A DNA stretch of 38,641 nt from an uncultured Prevotellaceae bacterium. Its GTDB lineage: Bacteria; Bacteroidota; Bacteroidia; Bacteroidales; Bacteroidaceae. Of the stretch, positions 24,594 through 32,644 are shown in pieces. Position 1 is the stretch's first letter. Each line of letters begins with the position of its first letter. A model generated the notes under the pieces. It ran no database searches and was not told where the DNA came from. It was given only the letters and a program-made list of their open reading frames with translations. A program made the position numbers and the translations under genes. The stretch is from positions 1 through 38,641 of the forward strand of contig OMRP01000021.1 in the NCBI GenBank assembly GCA_900313615.1. The letters run 5' to 3'.

Positions 24594-26957
24594 TTAGTCT
24601 TTTAATCTTTCCGAGAAATACTGTTCCCTAAGCGGTTTGATTACCGTCTCACCTTTAAGCGTCACCTGTTGTTGCAAGCGAATGTCTGTCGAAGAAGCAC
24701 CGACTTTGACTAAGAAAGTACCTGGTGCAATATTCCATTGACGTTGTCCCTCATGACTATAGAATCCGAACTGCTCGGTATAGAGTTTCATCTTCACGGT
24801 CTTTGTTTCTCCTGGTTTTAACGATACGCGCGCAAAACCTTGCAACTGGATAGGACGGATATGCTGATTATCCGTGGTGGGAGAGAGGTATACTTGCGCA
24901 ATCTCGTCAGCAGCCATCTTACCCGTATTCTTCACATCGAACGACAATACTATGCCCTCAGACGTAGTGGAGGTTTCTTGGTCGGTTTTCAAATTGCTGT
25001 ATTCAAAAGTAGCATAACTCAAACCATATCCAAAAGGCCACTGTACACGCGAATCTTTCTCGACGGAGCGGTTATAACAAATAGGTTCGTATATCTCTGT
25101 GTTTGGATAACTAACCGACAATTTGGCTGACGGAGACACTTTACCAAAGAGAATGTCAGCCACGGCATGGCCACCTTCTTCTCCGGGATACCAAGCCTGG
25201 ATGACAGCAGCGCATCGTTCTGCTATGCCTGATACGATCTGGGCACGACCACCGAAAATAACCAAGACAACAGGTTTGCCCGTCTGAAGCAATTCTTTAA
25301 CATATTCTTCCTGCTTGCCTGGCAAACGCAACCCCTGTCGGTCGCGGTTCTCACCACATAGCATCACGTTTTCACCAACGGCGGCGATAATCACGTCACA
25401 GTCCTTTGCCATATTGAGAGCTTCCGCCTTGTCGGCTTTTTCACCCGAGTCAACCTTGCGGTGGAGGATTTCATATTCCCATGCACGCTCGTCACCGCCC
25501 TTGGCAAACTTGGTTTCTATTTCTTCTGTCCAGTCACAACCACGGGAATACATAATATTGAAACCTTCAGGCTGGTGATGCTTCATACCTTCCAGTAATG
25601 TTATGACATGGGGATGATCGAGATCATTCTCCACTTTCTTCCAAAAATAGGTCATGGAGGGGAAGGAATAGTCACCACACATTGCCCACATCGAATTGGC
25701 ATTGGGACCAGTCAAAAGAATATTGAGTTTCTGCTGGGACTTGAGCGAATCGACATGGAGGGGCAGAACTCCATTATTCTCTAACAGTACCACTGATTGT
25801 GTCGCGATGTCGTATGATGTCTGTCGCTCCTCGGGACTATCCAACTCGATTCTGTCTTTACTAAACAAATAGGCGTCTTTGTCGAATAGTCCGGCACGGA
25901 ACTTATGGCGGAGCACATCCTTCACGGCGCGTTCCAACACCTCAGGCTTCACTTTCCCTTGCTCAAGAGCTTGTGGCAGAGACTCGTAGTTGGCTCCACG
26001 AGGGAAGTCCACGTCGCAACCACCATTGATTGCCGCTGCCGCTTTGTCCACGGTCTCAGTAACACCAGGCAATTGGTCGATAGCAGTGTAATCGCTCACT
26101 ACCATGCCGTCGAAACCAAGATAGCCACGCAGGATATCATTGAGTATTTTACCGTTGGCAACACAGTTGACGGTGTCGCCATTACTGTCCGCCATTGCAT
26201 GGTAGCCAGGCATGATAACTCTACTACCAGCCAAACGAATCATCGCTTCGTGAGGGAAAAGAATCTCTTCCATCAACTCTTTCTCTTCGGCATCGCCACC
26301 ACCTCCATAACCCAGATAGTGCTTAGAACAGGCTCCAACGCCTTCTTTCAGACCACCTTGCTGTAAGCCATTAACGAATGCGACTCCCATCACCGCTGAC
26401 AAGTAACCATCCTCACCATACGACTCTTCCAAACGATTGAAACTGGGTGTGCGGCACACATCTACCATTGGCGATAACGACAAAACGCCGCCCATCTTAC
26501 GCATGGCCACACCAGTCTGTTGGGTCTTCAACTCAGCCAACTCGGGATTAAACGAACAAGCTTGTCCTATCTGTTGGGGATAGATAGTGGCGCCACGTGT
26601 ATTTACGCCCGACAGAACTTCTTCGTGAAATAAAGCAGGTATGCCATTGGGGGTGTTGTTGATCAGCCAATCTTGAACAGCAGCCACACGGTCGCGTAGC
26701 ACATTGGGGTCCAGGGGGGTCTGGCTGCAATATTGCGAAAAATGACCGATACCGTTGGGTATCAACTGACGGCATTTGGCTGTGTCCAGCTGCCCTTGTT
26801 CATTGAAAAGATCGTCCATATACATACTACGCAATTGAGCTATGCGTTCCTCTTGCGACATCTTGGCATAGAGTTCGTCTACTTGTTGCTCAATATCCAC
26901 GGCGGTATTGCAGCCCGCCAATATTGTGGCCATGCAAATCATTTTTAGTTTTTTCAT
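24594..26957 (-). CDS. Glycoside hydrolase family 3 lipoprotein (beta-glucosidase-like)
   Basis: The start is placed at ATG 26957 because it gives a lipoprotein signal (MKKLKMICMATILAGC; Cys16 lipidated); in-frame codons further upstream (to 27053) overlap the promoter region. The 787-residue protein has the GH3 N-terminal barrel with LSPMVDVCRTPSFNRLEESYG (about 161-181), KHYLGYG (about 212), and the nucleophile Asp289 in GMVVSDY, followed by the alpha/beta sandwich domain (GENVMLCGENRDRQGL, PGEEGGHAVADILFG) and a C-terminal fibronectin type III-like domain. It probably cleaves beta-linked glucosides or xylosides at the cell envelope; the specificity is not readable. Monocistronic, with its own promoter and terminator. 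Confidence 0.93.
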   Translation of the reverse strand: MKKLKMICMATILAGCNTAVDIEQQVDELYAKMSQEERIAQLRSMYMDDLFNEQGQLDTAKCRQLIPNGIGHFSQYCSQTPLDPNVLRDRVAAVQDWLINNTPNGIPALFHEEVLSGVNTRGATIYPQQIGQACSFNPELAELKTQQTGVAMRKMGGVLSLSPMVDVCRTPSFNRLEESYGEDGYLSAVMGVAFVNGLQQGGLKEGVGACSKHYLGYGGGGDAEEKELMEEILFPHEAMIRLAGSRVIMPGYHAMADSNGDTVNCVANGKILNDILRGYLGFDGMVVSDYTAIDQLPGVTETVDKAAAAINGGCDVDFPRGANYESLPQALEQGKVKPEVLERAVKDVLRHKFRAGLFDKDAYLFSKDRIELDSPEERQTSYDIATQSVVLLENNGVLPLHVDSLKSQQKLNILLTGPNANSMWAMCGDYSFPSMTYFWKKVENDLDHPHVITLLEGMKHHQPEGFNIMYSRGCDWTEEIETKFAKGGDERAWEYEILHRKVDSGEKADKAEALNMAKDCDVIIAAVGENVMLCGENRDRQGLRLPGKQEEYVKELLQTGKPVVLVIFGGRAQIVSGIAERCAAVIQAWYPGEEGGHAVADILFGKVSPSAKLSVSYPNTEIYEPICYNRSVEKDSRVQWPFGYGLSYATFEYSNLKTDQETSTTSEGIVLSFDVKNTGKMAADEIAQVYLSPTTDNQHIRPIQLQGFARVSLKPGETKTVKMKLYTEQFGFYSHEGQRQWNIAPGTFLVKVGASSTDIRLQQQVTLKGETVIKPLREQYFSERLKD

Positions 26958-26976
26958 AAAGGGTTCTATTTTTTTG

Positions 26977-27007
26977 CAAAAATAGTGCAAACCGAGAACA
27001 AAACAAA
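26977..27007 (-). promoter_or_regulatory. Promoter for the GH3 gene
   Basis: On the minus strand TTTG (27007-27004) and TATTTTTG (26984-26977) are separated by 19 bases, a full match to the Bacteroidetes consensus. The transcription start would be close to 26970, only about 13 bases before the ATG. Confidence 0.65.
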
Positions 27008-27040
27008 AGAAACGGTTTCTTTTTTTGTTGAGGTACAACC

Positions 27041-27088
27041 TATTTTTGGACAATTACTTTTCATATTCATCATATTTTCGTATTTTTG
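27041..27088 (+). promoter_or_regulatory. Two candidate -7 elements for the lipoprotein-TPR operon
   Basis: TATTTTTG occurs twice on the plus strand, at 27041-27048 and 27081-27088, both exact TAnnTTTG matches. The first would give a leader of about 38 bases; the second lies only 4 bases before the ATG at 27093 and would make a leaderless or near-leaderless transcript. Neither has a perfect TTTG at -33 (TTTC 21 bases ahead of the first). The first is preferred. Confidence 0.45.
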
Positions 27089-27092
27089 CACC

Positions 27093-27992
27093 ATGTATCT
27101 GAAAAAATGGTCATTCCTTTCCTTCGCCATTTTTCTCCTTTGTGCGTGCAGCGGAGGAGAAAGCAAGGATAAGGAAAAACAACACAGACTAGGGCAGGAT
27201 GCGCTTACGGTAGCGACGACACCCACCCTCGACTGCCTGCCCATTTTCGTGGCGCAGGATAAGGGTTTGTTTGAAAAGAATAACTCAAACATCAAACTCA
27301 TGCCCATGATGGCGCAGATGGATTGCCAAGAGGCTCTCCTCAACGACAAGGCGTTGCTCGTCGCATCCGATGTGATGCGTGGTGAGAAGATGCGTAAAGA
27401 GGGCAAGGATGTGCATTACGTCACAGCTACCAACATCTATTGGCAATTGATTAGCAATCGTCTGGCACGTATCACCGACCTTAAACAATTAGGCGACAAG
27501 ATGGTGGCCATGACAAGGTTCTCTGCCACAGATTTCCTGACTCGTCATGTTGTGGACAGTGTGAAAACTAAAAACAAGGTGTTCAGCATACAAATCAATG
27601 ATGTGAACATTCGATTGAAAATGCTGCTCAACAATGAGATGGATGCCATGTGGCTACCCGAGCCCCAAGCCACTGAATGTAGACTCGGCAAACACCCTGT
27701 TCTCTATGACACGCAACGCAAAGGATGGCATTTTGGCTGTCTGCTCACTCTTGCGAAGACATGGAACGATGCCAAAAGAAATAAACAAATTGAAGATTTT
27801 ATAAAGGTCTATAACATGGCATGTGATTCCATCAACACTCGCGGCATTGTCCAATATACTGATATCATACAAAAGTATTGTCATGTGTCGGACAAAGCGG
27901 CCAAGTCTCTGCCAAAAATAGTTTTCGCCCACGCCCATGCACCTGCTGAAGCAGACAAGAGCAGAGCTCAGGCGGCGAATTGGAACGATTGA
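27093..27992 (+). CDS. Substrate-binding-protein-like lipoprotein
   Basis: A 299-residue protein. The start is set at 27093, which gives a lipoprotein signal with lipobox LCAC (Cys19); the longer in-frame start at 26985 would run through the promoter region. After a short charged linker the mature part begins LTVATTPTLDCLPIFVAQDKGLFE, typical of periplasmic binding proteins of the NMT1/SsuA/THI5-like superfamily, and continues with EALLNDKALLVASDVMR and NNEMDAMWLPEP. No ABC permease or ATPase gene adjoins it; instead a 730-residue TPR protein follows 14 bases later, probably in the same operon. The ligand is unknown. It could be a binding protein for a transporter encoded elsewhere or a sensor or regulatory lipoprotein. 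Confidence 0.82.
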   Translation: MYLKKWSFLSFAIFLLCACSGGESKDKEKQHRLGQDALTVATTPTLDCLPIFVAQDKGLFEKNNSNIKLMPMMAQMDCQEALLNDKALLVASDVMRGEKMRKEGKDVHYVTATNIYWQLISNRLARITDLKQLGDKMVAMTRFSATDFLTRHVVDSVKTKNKVFSIQINDVNIRLKMLLNNEMDAMWLPEPQATECRLGKHPVLYDTQRKGWHFGCLLTLAKTWNDAKRNKQIEDFIKVYNMACDSINTRGIVQYTDIIQKYCHVSDKAAKSLPKIVFAHAHAPAEADKSRAQAANWND

Positions 27993-28006
27993 TTATTGAC
28001 TTTGAC

Positions 28007-30199
28007 ATGAACTATGAGATTTTCAACCCTGTACGCCAGTTGGTAGTAAACAAACGACTGGGCGATGCGTTGCACATGATGAGGTCGCTGATGGCTTCCA
28101 ACCAGTTGTTCTCACTATCAGCTGAATTGGAGGCTATTGAGAACGATTATGCCTTGATGCTCAATTATTTTGGGCAAGGTTTTGAAGACCCTCAACGGAA
28201 CCAACTGTTTGCCAAGCTGCTAAGGAAAGCCTGGCGATGTGCCAACGATGCAGACCTTACTTTCCATATCAAGAATTGTCCCACTTACGGCTATGCCGCC
28301 ACAAAAGGAGGCAAGATGCGTGCCAATGGTGAAGCTGCTAAACATTATTTGGAGAATTTCACTTCAGACCTAGCTATCAATGAACTGATGGGCGAAGCAG
28401 GTGTGCAACAAGAAGCGAAAATCTATGAGGAACACCACGAGTATATCTCATCACTGTTTTGTATGTTGCTGACAGAGCGACAATGGAACAAAGACACATC
28501 CAGTTTCTTTACTCAACTGATTCTTTCTGCAAACATACACATCAATGATGCCTTGGTACTCACCAGTGCCATACAATTATCACTGCATAATTTCTTCGAC
28601 CCACAGAAATGGTTATCGTTGGTGGAAATCTACCAAAATGCCAATGACGACAGACTACGGCAAAGAGCCCTTGTAGGATGGGCTTTGGCAAGGATGCAAG
28701 TATACGATATCTTTCCGGAAATCAAGGAAAAGATGAAAGAGATGTCGTTTGATGAGCAAACACATAAACAACTCACCGAACTACAGATGCAACTCTATTT
28801 CTGTATGGACGCGGAAAATGACCATGAGGAGATTCAACGTGAGATTATACCTAATCTAATCAAAAACAATGGTTTTAACATCACTCCTTTCGGAATCACA
28901 GAAAAAGAGGAAGATCCCTTGCAGGACATTTTAAATCCGCATGCTGGAGAAGAAGCCATGGAAGAGATGGAGCGAAACTATCAGAAAATGATGGAGATGC
29001 AAAAAGCAGGGTCCGATATCTATTTTGGCGGTTTTGCCCAAATGAAGCGATTCGCTTTCTTCCAAACGGTATCAAATTGGTTCTCACCATTCTATATCCA
29101 ACATCCCGATATAAGGATGAGTGTGGAAAAGATGAAAGACAGTAAGTTTATGCAGGTGCTCTTCGATCATGGACCATTCTGCGACAGTGACAAATATTCT
29201 TTCGCATTGGCCATGAAGACTGTCATTGACAGACTGCCAGACAATTTAAAGGAGATGCTCGACAGCCAAGAAGCTCTAGGGCCTACCATGTCGGATGAAG
29301 AAAAGAAGACGTCTGCATATATTAGAAGAATGTATCTCCAAGACATCTATCGATTCCACAAACTTTTCTCCGACAAAAATGCATTCCGTAATCCCTTTAG
29401 TACGGAGAAAGATTTCAACCGAACGGATGAACTGTTTTTGGGGTACGAGATATTCCGAGGAGCACTTCAAGACGAAGAAGTTCTCTCTTTGGCTAAATTC
29501 CTTTTGAAAAGAAAACGTTATAGGGCCATGCAACAACTATTGGCGATCCACGCCAATCAATCACCACAACATATATTGCTACAGGCATGGGCTTATTATC
29601 ATAATCAGGAATATGACAAAGCCAAAGAACTGTTTGCCAACGTCATCGAGAATACGCCCGAGTTGGAGAATGCTAGGCTAGGATTGGCCAAAACCCTCAT
29701 CAGGATGAGCAACTACAGTGAGGCTGCCAAACAATATCAATTCTTGGTAGATGCCAAGCCAAGCAGTAAGTCATATAGACTGAATCTTACCATTTGCCTC
29801 ATTCAAGAAAATCGCTTCGAAGAGGCGATGAAGCATGCGTTCCAACTCAAATATGAACATCCTGACGATAATAATGTGCGGAGGGTATTGGCATGGTGCC
29901 TCATGCATACCGAGAAAAAAGAACAGGCTCTTCAAGAGTATGACGAGTTGATGGCTACCGTGGACGTTGTGAAAGATGATTACCTCAATGCAGGATTCTG
30001 TCAATGGATAACAGGGCATGTGGCAGAATCAATGGATTTGTTCTGTACATACGCAGACATCGTTCCAAATAATAAAGGCTTGTCAATGCTACAGGATGAG
30101 TTTGACAAAGAAATATCTTTTCTCTCTTTAAACGGTATTGATGAGTATCAGCGTGTTATGATGATAGACGCGGTTAAGGGTAAAAGGGTAAAAGGGTAA
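28007..30199 (+). CDS. Large tetratricopeptide-repeat protein, function unknown
   Basis: The ATG at 28007 is chosen over an in-frame TTG at 27980 that would overlap the upstream gene; it gives 730 residues. There is no signal peptide, so it is probably cytoplasmic. The first ~420 residues are helical without clear TPR consensus (a central acidic stretch EEDPLQDILNPHAGEEAMEE near 305-325); TPR units are recognisable in the C-terminal third, for example AWAYYHNQEYDKAKELFANVI, RMSNYSEAAKQYQFLVDAKP and LIQENRFEEAMKHAFQL. It is probably a scaffold; the partner is unknown. The last codons, giving VKGKRVKG, and the TAA stop are encoded by the octamer repeat, so the basic tail is repeat-derived. Confidence 0.82.
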   Translation: MNYEIFNPVRQLVVNKRLGDALHMMRSLMASNQLFSLSAELEAIENDYALMLNYFGQGFEDPQRNQLFAKLLRKAWRCANDADLTFHIKNCPTYGYAATKGGKMRANGEAAKHYLENFTSDLAINELMGEAGVQQEAKIYEEHHEYISSLFCMLLTERQWNKDTSSFFTQLILSANIHINDALVLTSAIQLSLHNFFDPQKWLSLVEIYQNANDDRLRQRALVGWALARMQVYDIFPEIKEKMKEMSFDEQTHKQLTELQMQLYFCMDAENDHEEIQREIIPNLIKNNGFNITPFGITEKEEDPLQDILNPHAGEEAMEEMERNYQKMMEMQKAGSDIYFGGFAQMKRFAFFQTVSNWFSPFYIQHPDIRMSVEKMKDSKFMQVLFDHGPFCDSDKYSFALAMKTVIDRLPDNLKEMLDSQEALGPTMSDEEKKTSAYIRRMYLQDIYRFHKLFSDKNAFRNPFSTEKDFNRTDELFLGYEIFRGALQDEEVLSLAKFLLKRKRYRAMQQLLAIHANQSPQHILLQAWAYYHNQEYDKAKELFANVIENTPELENARLGLAKTLIRMSNYSEAAKQYQFLVDAKPSSKSYRLNLTICLIQENRFEEAMKHAFQLKYEHPDDNNVRRVLAWCLMHTEKKEQALQEYDELMATVDVVKDDYLNAGFCQWITGHVAESMDLFCTYADIVPNNKGLSMLQDEFDKEISFLSLNGIDEYQRVMMIDAVKGKRVKG

Positions 30200-30245
30200 A
30201 GACGTAAAAGGGTAAAGACGTAAAAGGGCAAGGACGCAAAAAGGG
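30178..30245 (+). repeat. Octamer repeat RRGTAAAA, site 3 (longest)
   Basis: About eight consecutive octamers: GGGTAAAA, GGGTAAAA, GGGTAAAG, ACGTAAAA, GGGTAAAG, ACGTAAAA, GGGCAAGG, ACGCAAAA. The second half has a 16-base higher-order period. The array starts inside the TPR gene and supplies its stop codon (TAA at 30197-30199), then runs into the intergenic hairpin. Confidence 0.85.
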
Positions 30246-30278
30246 AGATAACGGATACGATGTCCATTTTCTCCCTTT
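30238..30278. terminator. Bidirectional terminator between convergent TPR gene and rho
   Basis: Inverted repeat AAAGGGAGA (30240-30248) with TCTCCCTTT (30270-30278) around a 21-base loop that contains a smaller GGA/TCC pairing. The plus strand continues GTTTATTTCTTTTT; on the minus strand the stem runs into TTTTT. It suits both converging genes. Confidence 0.65.
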
Positions 30279-30338
30279 GTTTATTTCTTTTTACCTTAAA
30301 GTATCAAATCTTTGAGGTAACAGCTATAGGTTCTGTTG

Positions 30339-32363
30339 TCAGGAATTCATTCCCATCAAGAACTCTTCTATGTTTTTGGCTGTCTGCAAACGATCGTGAA
30401 TGGTATTCATCGCCTCCATGGCATTCATGTCAGCAATGTGCTTACGAAGAATCCACATCTTGTCAAGTGTAAGTTTGTTATGCAGCAAGTCGTCACGGCG
30501 TGTGCTCGATGCGACAAGATTAACCGACGGGAATATGCGTTTGTTGCTCAGGCTACGCTCCAACTGAAGCTCCATATTGCCAGTGCCTTTGAATTCCTCA
30601 AAAATCACTTCGTCCATCTTCGAACCTGTATCAATCAGCGCGGTGGCAATGATGGTTAACGAACCGCCGCCTTCAATGTTACGTGCAGCGCCAAAGAAAC
30701 GTTTGGGCTTCTGTAAGGCGTTGGCATCGACACCACCCGTAAGCACTTTGCCGCTGGCTGGCGACACAGTGTTGTAGGCACGAGCCAGACGCGTAATGGA
30801 GTCGAGGAAAATCACCACATCATGACCGCACTCTACCATGCGCTTCGCTTTTTCAAGCACGATGCCTGCAATTTTGACGTGGCGTTCAGCAGGTTCGTCG
30901 AAAGTGGAGGCAATTACCTCTGCATTTACCGTACGAGCCATATCAGTAACCTCTTCAGGACGCTCGTCAATCAGCAACATCATCAAATAGGCCTCAGGGT
31001 GATTGGCTGCTATGGCATTGGCGATGTCTTTCATCAAGATGGTCTTACCCGTTTTTGGCTGGGCAACTATAAGAGCACGTTGTCCTTTTCCTATCGGCGA
31101 GAACAAATCGACAACACGGGTAGAGAGGTTCTCCGTCTTGGGGTCACCACACAAAGTAAATTTCTCATCGGGGAAGAGAGGCGTTAAGTGCTCGAAAGAG
31201 ATACGATCGCGCACTTCCGATGGGTCGCGTCCATTGATCTTGTCAACGCGTGTCAACGGGAAATATTTTTCGCCCTCACGAGGCGGACGGATACGGCATT
31301 CGACCACATCACCCGTCTTCAAACCATATTGTTTGACCTGATTTGCAGAGACGTAAACATCATCGGGTGAAGATAGGTAGTTATAGTCGCTGGAACGAAG
31401 AAACCCATACCCATCGGGCATGATTTCCAATACGCCATTGCAACTGATAATATCGGAAAAATCATATCCTTGTTTAACCTGTGGAGCAGCAACAAAAGAC
31501 TGTTCTGCAGGAGCCACAGGAGATGTTGGGTTGTCAAATATGTCGTAGTCGGGTAGGGCACCTTGATCTTCAATAGGAAGATCGATAACGGTAATGAAGT
31601 CGGTACCATCGTCAGGATCGCCAGCCCAGATGCCATCCGGATATTCGGGAGCCTCAGCCTGGTCGTGATTGCTGTTGACTTTTGCCTGCAACTGTTCCAG
31701 AAGATTGCCAGTCGACTCGTCTGCCGATTCTTGTACTTCTTCATCTCCCGTCCTGAAGACTGCCTCAGGAACATCTGTTGTTTCGTCATTGGCTTCTTCT
31801 GCAGAATTATCAGTCCCTTCAGTATCCTCATTGCTAACAGGTTCTTCAAGCGTTTCATCTGCAGCCGTTGGTTCGGCAACGGTTTCTTCTACAGCCTTCT
31901 TGGGTTTACGTCCACGTTTTTTGGGGGCAGGGGCTGGTTCCGGTTCAACTATTGTTTCTTCGGCAACTACAGGCTCTTCCAAAACGGGAGCCTCTTCAGG
32001 TTCAACTACAGACTCAGTCGAAACTTCAGGAGCTATATCATCCGTCTCGGGCATCTGGAAATCGTCTTTAAACAGTGGGAGCGATTCTTGGGCGGCTTTC
32101 TTCTTCTTTTTCTTATTGTCAAGATTCTCGCCGTCTTTGCCATTCACGGTATACACCCGGTCGGTGTCTTTCTTCGTAATACGAGTTCGCTTGCGCTTGG
32201 AGCCCAAAGGATTCTTATTGCCTTCCACTTCGGCCTGCTTATCCAAAATGGCATATATCAGCGTTTCTTTCTCATCGCTGGACTTGTAGTCGGCACCCAG
32301 ACCTTGGGCTATATCCACCAATTCGTGGATATCTTTCGATAATAAATCGTCTTTGCTATACAT
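30339..32363 (-). CDS. rho: Transcription termination factor Rho with long N-terminal insert
   Basis: A 674-residue Rho, about 255 longer than the E. coli protein. The N-terminal Rho-N helical domain (about 1-45) is followed by a disordered insert (about 46-300) that is strongly acidic (runs of Glu/Val/Pro/Ala/Thr) with two basic patches, RKRTRITKK and KKRGRKPKK (AT-hook-like). The RNA-binding cold-shock-like domain is [16 protein letters not shown] (about 309-370). The ATPase core has Walker A QPKTGKT at 435-441, Walker B-type [15 protein letters not shown], and the Q/R-loop segment [19 protein letters not shown]. Large inserts of this kind are known in Bacteroidetes Rho, where the disordered region has been linked to condensate formation and termination efficiency (established for Bacteroides, inferred here). 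Confidence 0.96.
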   Translation of the reverse strand: MYSKDDLLSKDIHELVDIAQGLGADYKSSDEKETLIYAILDKQAEVEGNKNPLGSKRKRTRITKKDTDRVYTVNGKDGENLDNKKKKKKAAQESLPLFKDDFQMPETDDIAPEVSTESVVEPEEAPVLEEPVVAEETIVEPEPAPAPKKRGRKPKKAVEETVAEPTAADETLEEPVSNEDTEGTDNSAEEANDETTDVPEAVFRTGDEEVQESADESTGNLLEQLQAKVNSNHDQAEAPEYPDGIWAGDPDDGTDFITVIDLPIEDQGALPDYDIFDNPTSPVAPAEQSFVAAPQVKQGYDFSDIISCNGVLEIMPDGYGFLRSSDYNYLSSPDDVYVSANQVKQYGLKTGDVVECRIRPPREGEKYFPLTRVDKINGRDPSEVRDRISFEHLTPLFPDEKFTLCGDPKTENLSTRVVDLFSPIGKGQRALIVAQPKTGKTILMKDIANAIAANHPEAYLMMLLIDERPEEVTDMARTVNAEVIASTFDEPAERHVKIAGIVLEKAKRMVECGHDVVIFLDSITRLARAYNTVSPASGKVLTGGVDANALQKPKRFFGAARNIEGGGSLTIIATALIDTGSKMDEVIFEEFKGTGNMELQLERSLSNKRIFPSVNLVASSTRRDDLLHNKLTLDKMWILRKHIADMNAMEAMNTIHDRLQTAKNIEEFLMGMNS

Positions 32364-32462
32364 AAAAAATAATAGGGTAAAGAAAAATGTTTTTCCACTC
32401 TACGGTCGCGACATTGATAGTCGCAAATGAAAGTATGATGGATTAATATTTCTACATATTAA

Positions 32463-32506
32463 GTTTCGGAACCGAAACCTTCAAACGGAAATCGAGTGCA
32501 AAATTA
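32463..32506 (-). promoter_or_regulatory. Leader of rho: -7 element and inverted repeat
   Basis: On the minus strand TAATTTTG (32506-32499) is an exact TAnnTTTG match with a poor -33 region, giving a leader of about 130 bases. Some 20 bases downstream of the -7, the leader contains a 7-base perfect inverted repeat with a 2-base centre (GTTTCGG at 32463-32469, CCGAAAC at 32472-32478). Because the centre is too short for a stable RNA loop it is more likely a protein-binding palindrome than a hairpin (inference). Confidence 0.45.
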
Positions 32507-32585
32507 CTAAATTCCTTTCATTTGTTGGAATTTTAATTTGACATAATCAAGCCAATTAACTCAATTTAACAAAAACGCACCATAT

Positions 32586-32615
32586 AAAAAACGGTAGCCA
32601 ATGCATTGGCTACCG
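32586..32615 (-). terminator. Rho-independent terminator of the DUF6263 gene
   Basis: Perfect 10-base stem CGGTAGCCAA (32592-32601) and its complement (32606-32615) with loop TGCA, followed on the minus strand by six T residues (32591-32586). It lies 29 bases after the DUF6263 stop and separates it from rho. Confidence 0.92.
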
Positions 32616-32644
32616 CTAAATCATATTAAGATATTAAGACGAAA

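Noticed and set aside
27980-28006. TTG start for the TPR gene
   Set aside because: It would overlap the end of the lipoprotein gene; the ATG at 28007 gives normal 14-base spacing.
16596-30245. Possible CRISPR nature of the short repeats
   Set aside because: The unit is 8 bases with no unique spacers, and there are no cas genes.
30291-30320. TTACCT/AGGTAA inverted repeat near the end of rho
   Set aside because: The stem is short and interrupted, and it is not followed by a T run on either strand; the hairpin at 30240-30278 is the better terminator.
31563-32342. Long plus-strand ORFs opposite the N-terminal part of rho
   Set aside because: They are shadows of the biased acidic insert of rho; Phe/Ser-rich low-complexity translations with no recognisable domain.
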